A stretch of DNA of 64,000 bases from UBA993 sp964389365 (GCA_964389365.1 CAYMDO010000001.1:1-64000); one strand, 5' to 3'. Counted from the first letter of the stretch, positions 54,202 through 63,279 are shown. Notes: generated from the sequence alone by a model not told the origin. Made by a program: numbers and translations.

Positions 54202-55305
54202 TTACTTGATCAGGTTACCCTGAACATCTGAAACAACCAAAGTGCCGGCCTGCATTTCTGCAAATGCAGCCGCCACTTTTTCAACTACTTCAGGATCGAG
54301 GTTCGGGTTCTCCTTGGGAATACCGATACCGAAGTTTGATGCATTGAAGGTAAGCATCTGACCACCCGGGAAAGTCCCGTCCAATTCAGCCTTAATCATG
54401 TCATAAGCGGCAACATCAATATACTTCATCGCTGAAGTTAGGATGATTGAATTTGCTCCATCATAAATACCTTCAGCGTACTGATCGACATCAACACCGA
54501 TAATCCAGACACTCTCACCGGCAGTGGCTCTGGTTTTTGCCTCGTTGATCGCACCGACACCGACGCCGCCAGCGGCGGCAAAAATGGCATTCACGCCCTT
54601 GTCATACATAGCTGCAGCGAGAACCTGGCCTGCCGCAACATCGTCAAAAGTGCCCTGGTATATGAAGTTTTCTGCATTCATTACAATCTGGGTGCCAAAA
54701 TTCTCGTTAGCATAAAGCACTCCCTGCTGAAAACCCCAGTTAAACTTCTGAACCGGGGGGATCTCCATCCCGCCGATAAACCCTACTTCACCTTCACCTA
54801 GCTGCAGGGCTGTTGCAAGACCGGCCAGGAAACCGGATTCGTGCTCGGCAAAGAAGATTGAAACTACGTTATCGTTGATAACGGGTGTCCAGTCTCCGGC
54901 ATGGGGATAACCGTCAATTAAAACAAACTTGGCATCCGGATAGCGGGTCTGAACGTCGAAGATAGCAGTTTCAAACTTAAATCCCGGGCAAACAACAAAC
55001 ATGAATTCTGCATCAACCAGGTTGCCGATTTCGGTAATATAATCAGCTTCAGTAGTTCCGCCGGGCTTCAGATACCTGGTTTCCAGGCCAAAGTCTTTGG
55101 CTGCAAGAAGGATTCCTTCCCAGGTGCCTTGGTTAAACGATTTGTCGTCGATGGTTCCGGCGTCAGTAACCATCCCGACCTTCAGCGCGGCTGGTGCATC
55201 ACCAGCATCATCCCCGGTGTCGTCAGCCGGTGGAGTAGGTGTGCCGCAACCGGTCACGGCAATGACACAAACTAATACTAAAAGTAAAGCTGCCCACTTT
55301 TTCAC
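54202..55305 (-). CDS. Bmp-family nucleoside-binding lipoprotein
   Basis: The 367-residue protein has a lipoprotein signal ending in VTGCGT (cysteine near residue 20). A periplasmic-binding fold follows with VGMVTDAGTIDDKSFNQGTWEG near residue 43 and GVDVDQYAEG near 270, both typical of BmpA/PnrA proteins that bind purine or pyrimidine nucleosides. It has its own strong promoter and a GAGGAGG ribosome site. The start is GTG 55305. Confidence 0.93.
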   Translation of the reverse strand: MKKWAALLLVLVCVIAVTGCGTPTPPADDTGDDAGDAPAALKVGMVTDAGTIDDKSFNQGTWEGILLAAKDFGLETRYLKPGGTTEADYITEIGNLVDAEFMFVVCPGFKFETAIFDVQTRYPDAKFVLIDGYPHAGDWTPVINDNVVSIFFAEHESGFLAGLATALQLGEGEVGFIGGMEIPPVQKFNWGFQQGVLYANENFGTQIVMNAENFIYQGTFDDVAAGQVLAAAMYDKGVNAIFAAAGGVGVGAINEAKTRATAGESVWIIGVDVDQYAEGIYDGANSIILTSAMKYIDVAAYDMIKAELDGTFPGGQMLTFNASNFGIGIPKENPNLDPEVVEKVAAAFAEMQAGTLVVSDVQGNLIK

Positions 55306-55336
55306 AATAAAACCTCCTCTTTTTTAACCCTTTTGT

Positions 55337-55365
55337 ACACTAAACAAAGTTTTCAGGCTTGTCAA
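55337..55365 (-). promoter_or_regulatory. Strong sigma-A promoter for the nucleoside operon
   Basis: On the minus strand TTGACA is followed after exactly 17 bases by TAGTGT (55342-55337), 32 bp before the start codon of the Bmp lipoprotein. The AGAGGAGG ribosome site lies between them. Confidence 0.7.
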
Positions 55366-55541
55366 GCATGAAAACCGCTCCCGCACAACAGGGTTTCTGG
55401 AATTTGTATTCTTCAAGCCAAAGTAATTCTCCTGCAGGTAACCGCACATTTTTGAAGAAGGAATAACCGTCCGATTAAGGAATAAATACAGCCATTACCC
55501 GGAAATTATTTATTGAAATCATAAAATAAGGAGAGGTAAAA

Positions 55542-56789
55542 ATGAGTCAGATCAGAGATATCGGGCAGGCGCCGGAAGGACATCGCCGAATTAACTGGGT
55601 CAGCCGCCACATGCCGGTTTTGAACAAACTTATTGAAAATCACCGGGATGAACAACCTTTTAAGGGGCTTAAGATGACTGTCTGTATCCACCTTGAAGCC
55701 AAGTCAGCATACATGGCCAAAGCTTTTGGAGCCTGTGGAGCTGAAGTTACAATCACCGGCAGCAACCCCCTTTCAACCCAGGATGCAATTGCCGCTGCCT
55801 TAGTAGAAGACGGAATCGAGGTTTTCGGTTGGCATGGCGCGACTGCAGAGGAATACAACGCGCATATTCATGCATCTTTAGACCAGGGGCCGCATCTGGT
55901 CATTGATGATGGTGGCGATCTGGTTACAATGCTGCATACACAACGCCGCGATTTGCTCGGCCGGGTGATTGGCGGGGCGGAAGAGACTACCACCGGCCTG
56001 ATTCGTCTGCGAGCCATGGCAGCAGACGGAGCTTTAACTTTTCCGGTTATCGCCGTCAACGATGCCATGTGCAAATACATGTTTGACAACCGCTACGGCA
56101 CCGGGCAATCTGTTTGGGACGGCATAATGAGAACAACCAACCTGCTGATTGCAGGGAAAACGGTGGTTGTTTCCGGCTTTGGCTGGTGCGGACGCGGAGT
56201 GGCGATGCGGGCAGCAGGCCTGGGCGCCAACGTAGTGATCACCGAAGTTGAACCGATTCACGCCCTCGAAGCTGTTGTAGAAGGATTTCGCGTCATGCCG
56301 ATGTGCGAAGCTGCCAGGCTGGGCGACATTTTTGTCACTACGACAGGCTGCCGTAATATTATTGCCGGAGAGCATATTGCCCTGCTTAAAGATGGCGCGA
56401 TATTAAGCAATGCCGGCCATTTTGATGTAGAGATTGACAAAAAAGCTCTGGCCGCTTTGGGCAAGCTTTCCGGTCAACCACGGCAAAATATTGACGAGTA
56501 TGAAATGCCCGATGGCAGGCGTATCTACCTCCTGGGAGAAGGAAGGCTGGTCAACCTGGCTGCAGGTGATGGACACCCGGCAGAAATAATGGACCTTTCA
56601 TTCGCCCTGCAGTTTGGGGCAATGCTTTACCTGTTGCGGGAGGGCAATGAACTGCCTAAATCGGTGATTAAGCTGCCCGATGAATACGATCAGCAAACGG
56701 CACTAATTAAGCTGGCCTCGATGGGAATAAACATTGACAGCTTAAGCTGTGAACAGGAAAAATATTTAAATTGCTGGCGGGTTGAATAG
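55542..56789 (+). CDS. ahcY: Adenosylhomocysteinase
   Basis: The 415-residue enzyme reversibly splits S-adenosylhomocysteine to adenosine and homocysteine. NAD binding is shown by VVSGFGWCGRGVAMRAAGLG near residue 210. Substrate segments such as AGETGNPL-like positions are partly replaced (VTITGSNPLSTQDAIAAAL), as in archaeal and clostridial forms. The ATG follows AAGGAGAGG. The gene is single and convergent with comEA. Confidence 0.93.
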   Translation: MSQIRDIGQAPEGHRRINWVSRHMPVLNKLIENHRDEQPFKGLKMTVCIHLEAKSAYMAKAFGACGAEVTITGSNPLSTQDAIAAALVEDGIEVFGWHGATAEEYNAHIHASLDQGPHLVIDDGGDLVTMLHTQRRDLLGRVIGGAEETTTGLIRLRAMAADGALTFPVIAVNDAMCKYMFDNRYGTGQSVWDGIMRTTNLLIAGKTVVVSGFGWCGRGVAMRAAGLGANVVITEVEPIHALEAVVEGFRVMPMCEAARLGDIFVTTTGCRNIIAGEHIALLKDGAILSNAGHFDVEIDKKALAALGKLSGQPRQNIDEYEMPDGRRIYLLGEGRLVNLAAGDGHPAEIMDLSFALQFGAMLYLLREGNELPKSVIKLPDEYDQQTALIKLASMGINIDSLSCEQEKYLNCWRVE

Positions 56790-56792
56790 CAT

Positions 56793-57380
56793 TCAATAGA
56801 TCGTCACCAAATCAGCTAAGTTGTTATAGGTTTTTTCACCGATACCGTTTACATCCATCAGTTCCCGGGGATCGGTGAAAAAACCATTTTTATCGCGGTA
56901 CTCAACGATTTGTTTAGCCCTGATCTCTCCGATACCTGGCAGGGCCATCAATTCTGCTATAGTTGCCTTATTGATATTGATCCTGCTTTCTTGCGGAACA
57001 TTGGATCCGGGTGATTCCAAGCCCGCAATCCTGGTTCCGACAAAAACCTGTTCACCGTCTATCAGCGGCCGGGCCTGGTTTATGCCTTCAGAATCTGCTT
57101 CCTCAAGCAATCCCCCTCCTGCTTCGAGCAGCTCGTAAACCCGTGATCCGGCCGGCAGATGGTAAATTCCCGGGCTGGCGATAGCGCCGATGAGATGAAC
57201 GGTGATCAGCTCTGTTACCTGATCACCCATAGTAGATGCGTCGCCGGCCTGCCGGGTAAAGCCGGCCTGCATAGTTCCATATTCAGGATTTTTATGCTGC
57301 ACTGCTTTCCACAAACCTCCGCCAATCAGCAGTAATACCAGCAGACCGATGGTTAATTTTTCCTGAATGTTTTTGTTCAT
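56793..57380 (-). CDS. comEA: ComEA-type competence DNA-binding protein
   Basis: The 195-residue protein has an N-terminal membrane anchor (about 9-25) and a SLBB-like domain (about 58-115, VHLIGAIASPGIYHLP). It ends with two helix-hairpin-helix motifs that bind double-stranded DNA (INKATIAELMALPGIGEIRA and DVNGIGEKTYNNL). Together with ComEC at 35 kb it indicates DNA-uptake capacity. Confidence 0.93.
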   Translation of the reverse strand: MNKNIQEKLTIGLLVLLLIGGGLWKAVQHKNPEYGTMQAGFTRQAGDASTMGDQVTELITVHLIGAIASPGIYHLPAGSRVYELLEAGGGLLEEADSEGINQARPLIDGEQVFVGTRIAGLESPGSNVPQESRININKATIAELMALPGIGEIRAKQIVEYRDKNGFFTDPRELMDVNGIGEKTYNNLADLVTIY

Positions 57381-57468
57381 TCTCTGCAGCCTTCCGGTGT
57401 TGAATTTAGAAAGTGTTTACAAGGCAGCCAAACAATTCGCCTTCGCAGATAATTTTCCCTGCAAGAAT

Positions 57469-57502
57469 AAGAAACCGGCGCTTTTTTTGACGCCGGTTTC
57501 TT
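57469..57502 (-). terminator. Terminator after the Asp23 gene
   Basis: AAGAAACCGGCG pairs perfectly over 12 bp with CGCCGGTTTCTT around a ten-base loop. It lies 27 bp after the asp23 stop. A U-tract is short on the minus strand (TTATTCTT). Confidence 0.6.
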
Positions 57503-57528
57503 TGGGATAATGAGTAAAAACAGTACTT

Positions 57529-57975
57529 TTAATCCTGCTTCTCTTTTTCAGGTTCTTCCTCCGTTTCTCCCTCGGCGCTCGGCACGTTGATACCCTGAAC
57601 ATTAATATTGATAGTCTCCACAGTTAAACCGGTAGTTTTTTCAACGCTGGCGCGGACCTCTTTTTTTAGTTTGTTCGTAGCATCCACGATGGATGTTCCG
57701 TATTCAGCAATAACATTCATATCTATAACGACCTTATCTTCATTCACTTGAACCTTGATTCCCCTGGTTAAATCGCGGCGCCCAAGTTTCTCGGCGATAC
57801 CTCCAACCAGTCCGCCGCTCATACCGGCAATGCCCGGAACCTCGCTTGATACAAGACTTACTATCACACCAATTACTTCTGAAGAAATTCGAATGCTGTC
57901 GCCTTCTTTTGCGGGATCATTCTTTAAAACAACATCCACTGGCTCTATTGCTTTTCCCTTTTCGTTTTTATCCAC
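57529..57975 (-). CDS. Asp23/Gls24 family envelope stress response protein
   Basis: The 148-residue protein has the compact Asp23 domain (SSEVIGVIVSLVSSEVPGIAGMSGG, then DVNVIAEYG-like and VETINININVQ motifs) ending in an acidic tail (EGETEEEPEKEKQD). Members form a membrane-associated layer linked to the cell envelope in Firmicutes. It has a GGAGG site before the ATG. No partner gene is adjacent. Confidence 0.93.
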   Translation of the reverse strand: MDKNEKGKAIEPVDVVLKNDPAKEGDSIRISSEVIGVIVSLVSSEVPGIAGMSGGLVGGIAEKLGRRDLTRGIKVQVNEDKVVIDMNVIAEYGTSIVDATNKLKKEVRASVEKTTGLTVETININVQGINVPSAEGETEEEPEKEKQD

Positions 57976-58212
57976 GATCTTACCTCCTTGTACAATATTT
58001 TTAGAAATCGTAACCGGACATGGATTTTACCGGAAAATACTGACTAAATGTATATTTTTAATCGAATATTTACTACATTATATTATCTTAATATAGCACT
58101 GTCAAGAGAAGTGAAAACGGTAAAGCGCGCCAACGCGCAGCTGGCTTACAGAATGGTCGGCTTAATGCAGAAAGCTGTTTCTCGTGCAGGCGTTAGCTTG
58201 ACAGCATAAATC

Positions 58213-59489
58213 ATGACGGAAGAAGAAAAAGAAAAGAAGGAACTCACGTTGAAGCTAAATCTGGATGAAGAGCTTGAGCCGGGCGCAGATGAACGGAAAA
58301 ACTTCGGCTACGCTGCAATTTTGAAAGTGTTCCACAAGTTGGAGCTTGATCATTTTTTAACAACAAGGCGAGGAATGAGGCTTATAAGTTTAATACGAAA
58401 TCGATTATGCTTTTATTGGTGGTCTCCGGGCTTCTTGCCCCGGGCTCGAAGGGCAAGGCTTATCAGGATAGACACCGTTACTTTGAGCGCTTTAATTTTT
58501 CGGTTACCGATCTCTACCGCGCTCTTTCACATTTTGCGGCAATCGCTAAAGATTGCCAGCGTCATATCCACGAGCATGTTGTTCAAAAATACGGCAGTAA
58601 TGTTAAGACTATCTATTACGGTGTGACTAACTTTTACTTTGAGATTGATCAGGCTGTTGAACTGCGTAAATATGGCCGCTTAAAAGAACATCGCCATAAT
58701 CCATTGGTACAGATGGGACTGGCCATGGATGCTGACGGGGTTCCTTTGTGTTATGAAATCTTTCCGGGAAATAAGCTTGACAAAGAGACCTTTCGCTCTG
58801 TAATTGGCGGGGTGCGTAAGAACTATGATACCGGTAGGATAGTGGTGGTTGCCGATATGGAGGTAATCACTGGTGATAATATCTATTATCTTACCGGTGG
58901 CAAGAACAGAAACGGCTTAGTAGCCAACCTTCAGCAGTACAGCCGAACCACTTCTTACGGGGAGGCTAAGTACGTTAAAAACTTAGTGTTTGACAAAAAG
59001 ACCGGTGAAATCCTTAATGCAAAGGCAGAGCCCTGTTTTGATTATGAGAAGCTTGAACAAGAACAGCTCTATGACGGTTATTATGCGATTGTCACCAGTG
59101 AGCTTGAGATGTCGGAACAGCAGATTATTGATACTTACCGCGGCCTGTGGGAGATCGAGGAAACTTTCAAGATCACCGAAGGTGCTCTTGAAGCGCGGCC
59201 TGTTTTCCTCTCCCGCGAGGAGCGGATTAGCGCGCACTTTCTTTCCTGCTTCATAGCACTTGTGATCATCTGGCTTATTCAAAAGCTAACCTACAGGCGC
59301 TATTCTGCAGAAAAGATCGTTGAAGCTTTAAGCAAAATTGCCTGCTCCAATGAGCAGGACAACCTTTATCTTTTTGATTATAGAAGTGAAATTTCTGATG
59401 CCATCGGCAAGGCCCTGGGGATCGATTTCACTCGCAGAAGGATGCAGTTAGGTGAGGTGAAAAATATTTTGGCAAAAGCTAAAAAATGA
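58213..59489 (+). pseudogene. IS1634-family transposase, frameshifted and missing a catalytic aspartate
   Basis: Translation from ATG 58213 gives MTEEEKEKKELTLKLNLDE and breaks off at 58353. The remaining 360 or so residues follow one base back in the -1 frame (58359-59489), giving a normal-length IS1634 transposase of about 420 residues. The family's first catalytic aspartate, in YYDVTNFYFE, is glycine here (codon GGT 58620-58622). The second (VVVADMEVI) and the glutamate (GLWEIEETFK) are present. The frame break sits on a U UUU UUA heptamer, so it could be programmed frameshifting or a lost base in a T run. The D-to-G change should inactivate the enzyme. Confidence 0.75.
58353..58359 (+). 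promoter_or_regulatory. Possible -1 ribosomal frameshift heptamer T TTT TTA
   Basis: The in-frame heptamer matches the X XXY YYZ rule and lies exactly where the transposase reading must move to -1. A TGA in the -1 frame just upstream marks the limit of the overlap. A downstream stimulatory structure was not assessed. Confidence 0.35.
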
Positions 59490-59522
59490 GTCTGTTCCCT
59501 ACATATTTATGATAAATCATAA

Positions 59523-59565
59523 AAGCCGCAAACCCTTTATCCATAGGGGTTACGGCCTTGTTTTT
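59523..59565 (+). terminator. Terminator after the transposase
   Basis: AAGCCGCAAACCC pairs imperfectly with GGGGTTACGGCCTT around a ten-base loop and is followed by five T. Confidence 0.6.
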
Positions 59566-59696
59566 GCTCAATTTTCCGTCAAAGTCAGGATAATATAATC
59601 TAAATATAATACTGTCAAGAGGTGGTTTTGGAAGCACTGCAAAACAAAAACAAATAAATCTTCACTTTCAAATAATGTTATAATTAGCCAGGCTTT

Positions 59697-59710
59697 TGTC
59701 AATACTGACA
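59697..59710. promoter_or_regulatory. Palindromic site TGTCA-N4-TGACA upstream of the sigma-54 regulator gene
   Basis: TGTCAATACTGACA is a perfect inverted repeat with a four-base spacer (extends to TTGTCA/TGACAA). A TATAAT at 59679-59684 lies just upstream, so the site covers the likely transcription start of the regulator and would fit negative autoregulation. The same TGTCA-N4-TGACA recurs at 63080-63093. Confidence 0.55.
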
Positions 59711-59749
59711 ATTGAAAATTTCTTTATTCGAAGAAAGGGATGACCCCCT

Positions 59750-61537
59750 TTGACTAGGTTGATCCTGATTAAAGACTCAGTGCAACAGGTTGCTGAAGCA
59801 GTTACCGCTGCCCTGCAAATTGAAACTGAAATCATTGACAACAGCTTAACGATTGTGGCCGGCACCGGCCGCTATAAGAAAAAAATAGGCCTCCAGGAAG
59901 AGGACGGGGATCTTGATTCGGGTTTCATCTATGGACAGCTTTTAAAAAGCGGGGAGCCCTACATCAATGATAATCCCAGTCCGGACCCTCCTTACGGGGC
60001 CAGGGAGAACGAACAGGCGGAAATATGCTGTCCGATCAATCTAGACGGTGATATTATTGGCCTTATTGCCTTGGTTGCCTTTAATCAGAAGCAAAAAAGA
60101 AAACTGCTTTCCAAAAGAGAAAACAATCTTTCCTTTTTATCACGCATGGCTTTTCTGATTGCTTCGAAAGTGGCCCAGGTTGAAATTGCCAACGAAATGA
60201 GCATGATAGTTGAAAATATTCGCGAAGGAATCCTGCTTACTAACAATTGCGGCCTAATCACCAGTTGTAATTCGGCAGCAGAAAGAATCCTATCCGTAAG
60301 CAAGGACGACCTGATCGGAACCTCAATTTCCGATTTATGGGGTGATATCCCAATTGACGAAGTCCTGTTCAGGAAGATCCGCTATGAAGATCTTGAGACA
60401 ATTTATATGGATACCGATAAACACCAGAGGCATCTCATCATCAGTGCGGACCCGATCCTTATTGATGACCCGAAAGATAAAACCAACAGCAAAATCTGCA
60501 CCGGGGCATTGGTAACTTTTAGAGGATTTCAGGAAATGAAGAAAAAAATCTACAATATGACCGACAAGCAGCGTGCAGTAAGATTTACTGACATACTGGG
60601 CAATAGCCCTCAAATTCGTGAAAGCATTGAACGCTCAATGATGATCGCTGAAACAAATTCGACAATTTTGATTACCGGCGAAAGCGGTACAGGTAAAGAA
60701 CTTTTTGCCAGGGCCATTCATTTTAACAGTCAGCGCAAGGCAGAACCTTTTATCACAGTCAACTGCGGGGCTATTCCGGAAACTCTTTTGGAAACTGAAT
60801 TATTTGGCTATGACAGCGGAGCTTTTACCGGTGCTCAAAAAGGGGGTAAGGCCGGTAAGTTTGAGATCGCCCACAAAGGGACTATCTTCTTAGATGAGAT
60901 TGGCGATTTGCCTCTTCATCTCCAGGTTAAGTTGCTTCACGTTTTACAGCGCCGTGAAGTGGAAAGGGTTGGCAGCAACCAAGTTATATCTGTCAATGTC
61001 CGGGTTCTTGCCGCTACTAATCATAATCTAAGTCAAATGGTAGAAGACGGTGAGTTTCGCGAAGATTTATACTACAGATTATGTGTCATCCCACTGCATA
61101 TTCCCTCTTTACGAGAAAGAAAAGAAGATCTAGAAACCCTGCTCTTTTATTTTCTTGATAAATTTAACCGCATCCTTGGTAAAAATATTAAAGGCTTTGA
61201 AGCAGACGCTCTTGCTGTATTTAAAGCCTATGACTGGCCGGGAAATGTCCGCGAGCTTGAAAATGCCATGGAGTATGCGGCAAGCTTTGAAAGAGGGGCA
61301 AGAATTAGTATATCCAGTATTCAACCACGTATTCAGCAAGTTAATAAGCCCGAAAGATCTGCATCTTTACCGCTCAGGAGCGGTTTAAATCATATGGAGA
61401 AGGAAGTTATCCTGCAACAGCTAAAACAAACAGGCTTTTCCACTGCGGGGAAGAGGACGGCGGCCATAAATCTTGGCATTAGCGAATCAACCCTCTACAG
61501 GCGCATCCGGAATCTTGGTATAAAACCGGATAGTTAA
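59750..61537 (+). CDS. Sigma-54-dependent transcriptional activator (GAF-like, PAS, AAA+, Fis HTH)
   Basis: The 595-residue activator has an N-terminal GAF-like sensor region (about 1-145) and a PAS domain (about 150-270). The AAA+ domain (about 290-510) has Walker A GESGTGKE, the sigma-54 contact loop GAFTGAQKG, Walker B TIFLDEIGDLP and RLCVIPLHIPSLRERKEDL. It ends in a Fis-type HTH (AAINLGISESTLYRRIRNLG). It hydrolyses ATP to open sigma-54 promoters. The start is TTG 59750 with AAAGGG upstream. Two sigma-54 promoters and a shared palindrome lie within 4 kb downstream, which suggests these are its targets. Confidence 0.93.
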   Translation: MTRLILIKDSVQQVAEAVTAALQIETEIIDNSLTIVAGTGRYKKKIGLQEEDGDLDSGFIYGQLLKSGEPYINDNPSPDPPYGARENEQAEICCPINLDGDIIGLIALVAFNQKQKRKLLSKRENNLSFLSRMAFLIASKVAQVEIANEMSMIVENIREGILLTNNCGLITSCNSAAERILSVSKDDLIGTSISDLWGDIPIDEVLFRKIRYEDLETIYMDTDKHQRHLIISADPILIDDPKDKTNSKICTGALVTFRGFQEMKKKIYNMTDKQRAVRFTDILGNSPQIRESIERSMMIAETNSTILITGESGTGKELFARAIHFNSQRKAEPFITVNCGAIPETLLETELFGYDSGAFTGAQKGGKAGKFEIAHKGTIFLDEIGDLPLHLQVKLLHVLQRREVERVGSNQVISVNVRVLAATNHNLSQMVEDGEFREDLYYRLCVIPLHIPSLRERKEDLETLLFYFLDKFNRILGKNIKGFEADALAVFKAYDWPGNVRELENAMEYAASFERGARISISSIQPRIQQVNKPERSASLPLRSGLNHMEKEVILQQLKQTGFSTAGKRTAAINLGISESTLYRRIRNLGIKPDS

Positions 61538-61567
61538 TATCAGGTTTCTACAATAATTAAAATTAAA

Positions 61568-61609
61568 CGGCCGTCCTGCAAAAAATAAGCAGTAACGACC
61601 GCATTTTTT
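61568..61609. terminator. Terminator between the convergent regulator and aminotransferase genes
   Basis: CGGCCGTCCTGC pairs, with two mismatches and one bulge, with GCAGTAACGACCG around a nine-base A-rich loop, followed by ATTTTTTA. It could serve the plus-strand regulator gene. Confidence 0.5.
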
Positions 61610-62954
61610 ATCCGACCAGGTTGCAAACGATCTCCCGAAAAACTGCCGTGTGCTGATCTATATCCTCATTGCTGGTTTGTGGCGAAATAAGTGCCATGTT
61701 ATGAAATGGAGTCATCAGGATGCCCCTGTTCAAAGCTGCAAGGTGCATGTAGCGGTCCAACTCCGTATCAATCGCTGCTGCAGCCTCATGGCCATTACGC
61801 GCCGGCTCCCGCCTGAACCAGTATTCAGAACGACAACCGAGATTTGTTACATTCCAGGGCAGATCAAATTCCCTGATCACATCATTAATACCCTCGACAA
61901 AGCGATCAGCCAGGGGAATCGTGATGTCATATGCTGCCTGGGTTAATACTCTTTCTAAAGTTACACGTATGGCAGCTACCGAGAGGGCATTTCCGGCCAA
62001 AGTTCCACCAATTCCGCCGGTATCACAATCCTCTATTTCAATTGAATTCTGGACCATATCGGCCACAGTTTCCGAAAAACCATAAACCGCCGCCGGAATT
62101 CCTGAAGCGATCGGCTTACCAATGGTCAGGATATCTGGTTCCAAATTTTCCAGGGCTGTATACCCGCCAGGGCCGGCACAGATAGTGTGGGTTTCATCGA
62201 TGATCAGGAGTGTGCCGGTTTTCCTGGTCAGTTCACGTAGAGCCAGGTGATAACCCGGATCAGGATGGATAATGCCGATATTAGTCATCACCGGTTCAGC
62301 CAGCACGCAGGCAACATCTTCTTCAGCCAGCGCTTTCTCCAGGGCCGAAAGATCATTGAACTCAATTACTCTAGTGGTCATTGCAGGATCCACCGGTGGG
62401 CCAAGGTTACCCTGTCTTGCTTTTATCTTACTGTCAGGGTAAAGGGTTATAAAACTTTCGTCAACCGACCCGTGATAGCAGTAGTTGTAAACTAAAATTT
62501 TACCTCGGCCTGTGATATGCCTGGCCAGCCTAATTGAAAACCGGTTAGCATCGGTTGCAGTCAGGGCAAACTGCCAGTAGGGGAGTCCGAAGCGTCGCTG
62601 CAATTCAGCACCAACATAGATTGAGTCTTCCGTTGGCAGCATTAGGGTTGTGCCGTTCGCAATTCGCCTGGTGATTGCTTCAAGAACGGCATCCGGTGCA
62701 TGACCGGTCATAGCGCCCGTATCGCCAAGGCAAAGATCCAGGTAACGATGACCATCTACATCAGTAAAATGCGCACCCTTTGCCCAATCAACAAATATCG
62801 GGTAATCCCCGGCCCATTTAACCATCCAGTTCATCGGCACTCCGCCAAGAAGATTGACCTTGGCTTTTTCAAATAACTCCTGAGATCGGGGATGATTTTT
62901 AACAAACATTTTTCGTTCTCGGTTTAACAACTCGGGGAGTCTTTTCCCGTACAT
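61608..62954 (-). CDS. Class III aminotransferase (glutamate-1-semialdehyde aminomutase-like)
   Basis: The 448-residue PLP enzyme has the fold-type I pattern: DGHRYLDLCLGDTGAMTGH at residue 65, DETHTICAGPGGY near 250 and the PLP lysine in LTIGKPIASGIPAAV near 280. It resembles the aminomutase branch but not HemL itself, and would use or make an omega-amino or beta-amino acid. The substrate is not known. ATG 62954 has a weak site, and M16 is an alternative. A good sigma-54 promoter sits about 50 bp upstream. The divergent NhaC-like transporter may supply its substrate. Confidence 0.88.
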   Translation of the reverse strand: MYGKRLPELLNRERKMFVKNHPRSQELFEKAKVNLLGGVPMNWMVKWAGDYPIFVDWAKGAHFTDVDGHRYLDLCLGDTGAMTGHAPDAVLEAITRRIANGTTLMLPTEDSIYVGAELQRRFGLPYWQFALTATDANRFSIRLARHITGRGKILVYNYCYHGSVDESFITLYPDSKIKARQGNLGPPVDPAMTTRVIEFNDLSALEKALAEEDVACVLAEPVMTNIGIIHPDPGYHLALRELTRKTGTLLIIDETHTICAGPGGYTALENLEPDILTIGKPIASGIPAAVYGFSETVADMVQNSIEIEDCDTGGIGGTLAGNALSVAAIRVTLERVLTQAAYDITIPLADRFVEGINDVIREFDLPWNVTNLGCRSEYWFRREPARNGHEAAAAIDTELDRYMHLAALNRGILMTPFHNMALISPQTSNEDIDQHTAVFREIVCNLVG

Positions 62955-63004
62955 AATCTAAAGAATCACACCCTTCGAAAATATTTTTTCTGGCAGATAA
63001 TAGC

Positions 63005-63019
63005 GCAATAGTTATGCCA
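63005..63019 (-). promoter_or_regulatory. Sigma-54 (-24/-12) promoter for the aminotransferase gene
   Basis: On the minus strand TGGCATAACTATTGC matches the sigma-54 consensus TGGCAY-N5-TTGC with correct GG-to-GC spacing. It reads toward the aminotransferase, with the start expected near 62993, about 40 bases before the ATG. Confidence 0.75.
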
Positions 63020-63079
63020 ACGATGAACAGGGCAATATTTGCATTATCAGAAGAAAAAAGGCATTAAACCAGTGTTCTA

Positions 63080-63093
63080 TGTCAACCCTGACA
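63080..63093. promoter_or_regulatory. Putative activator site TGTCA-N4-TGACA between divergent sigma-54 promoters
   Basis: TGTCAACCCTGACA is a perfect palindrome with the same arms and spacing as the site at 59697-59710. It is about 60 bp upstream of the aminotransferase -24 element and about 170 bp upstream of the transporter -24 element, suitable for an enhancer-type site for the adjacent sigma-54 activator. Confidence 0.6.
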
Positions 63094-63109
63094 AATATCA
63101 CTTCACAAT

Positions 63110-63122
63110 TGACTGTTAGTCA
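63110..63122. repeat. Second inverted repeat TGACT-N3-AGTCA
   Basis: TGACTGTTAGTCA lies 17 bp from the TGTCA palindrome, with related but not identical arms. It may be a second, weaker activator contact. Confidence 0.35.
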
Positions 63123-63263
63123 GCCAATTCAAACCGCATGAAAAGCAGGTTACACATAATAAAAAAAGCAGATGGTTTTACAGGACCTTTTATAACCGCC
63201 CTTACCGACAAAACCTGCAACTTTTTTAATTAATTCAGCGCATTAAGTCCTTAATAATTAGAA

Positions 63264-63279
63264 CGGCATGATAATTGCA
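63264..63279 (+). promoter_or_regulatory. Sigma-54 (-24/-12) promoter for the NhaC-like transporter gene
   Basis: CGGCATGATAATTGCA matches the sigma-54 consensus except for its first base, with correct GG-to-GC spacing. The transcript should start near 63290, leaving about 29 bases before the ATG with AAAGGAGG in between. Confidence 0.75.

Larger units (their letters stand above)
58098..59621 (+). mobile_element. Damaged IS1634-like insertion element
   Basis: A transposase reading, a leader of about 115 bp and a hairpin terminator lie between two imperfect copies of TATA[GC/AT]ACTGTCAAGAG in the same orientation (58094-58108 and 59607-59621). True terminal inverted repeats were not identified, so the exact ends are uncertain. 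The transposase is damaged (see below). Confidence 0.6.

Noticed and set aside
55306..55541. Purine or S-adenosylhomocysteine riboswitch between the Bmp gene and ahcY
   Set aside because: No consensus core of either class was found. Only a sigma-A promoter is supported.
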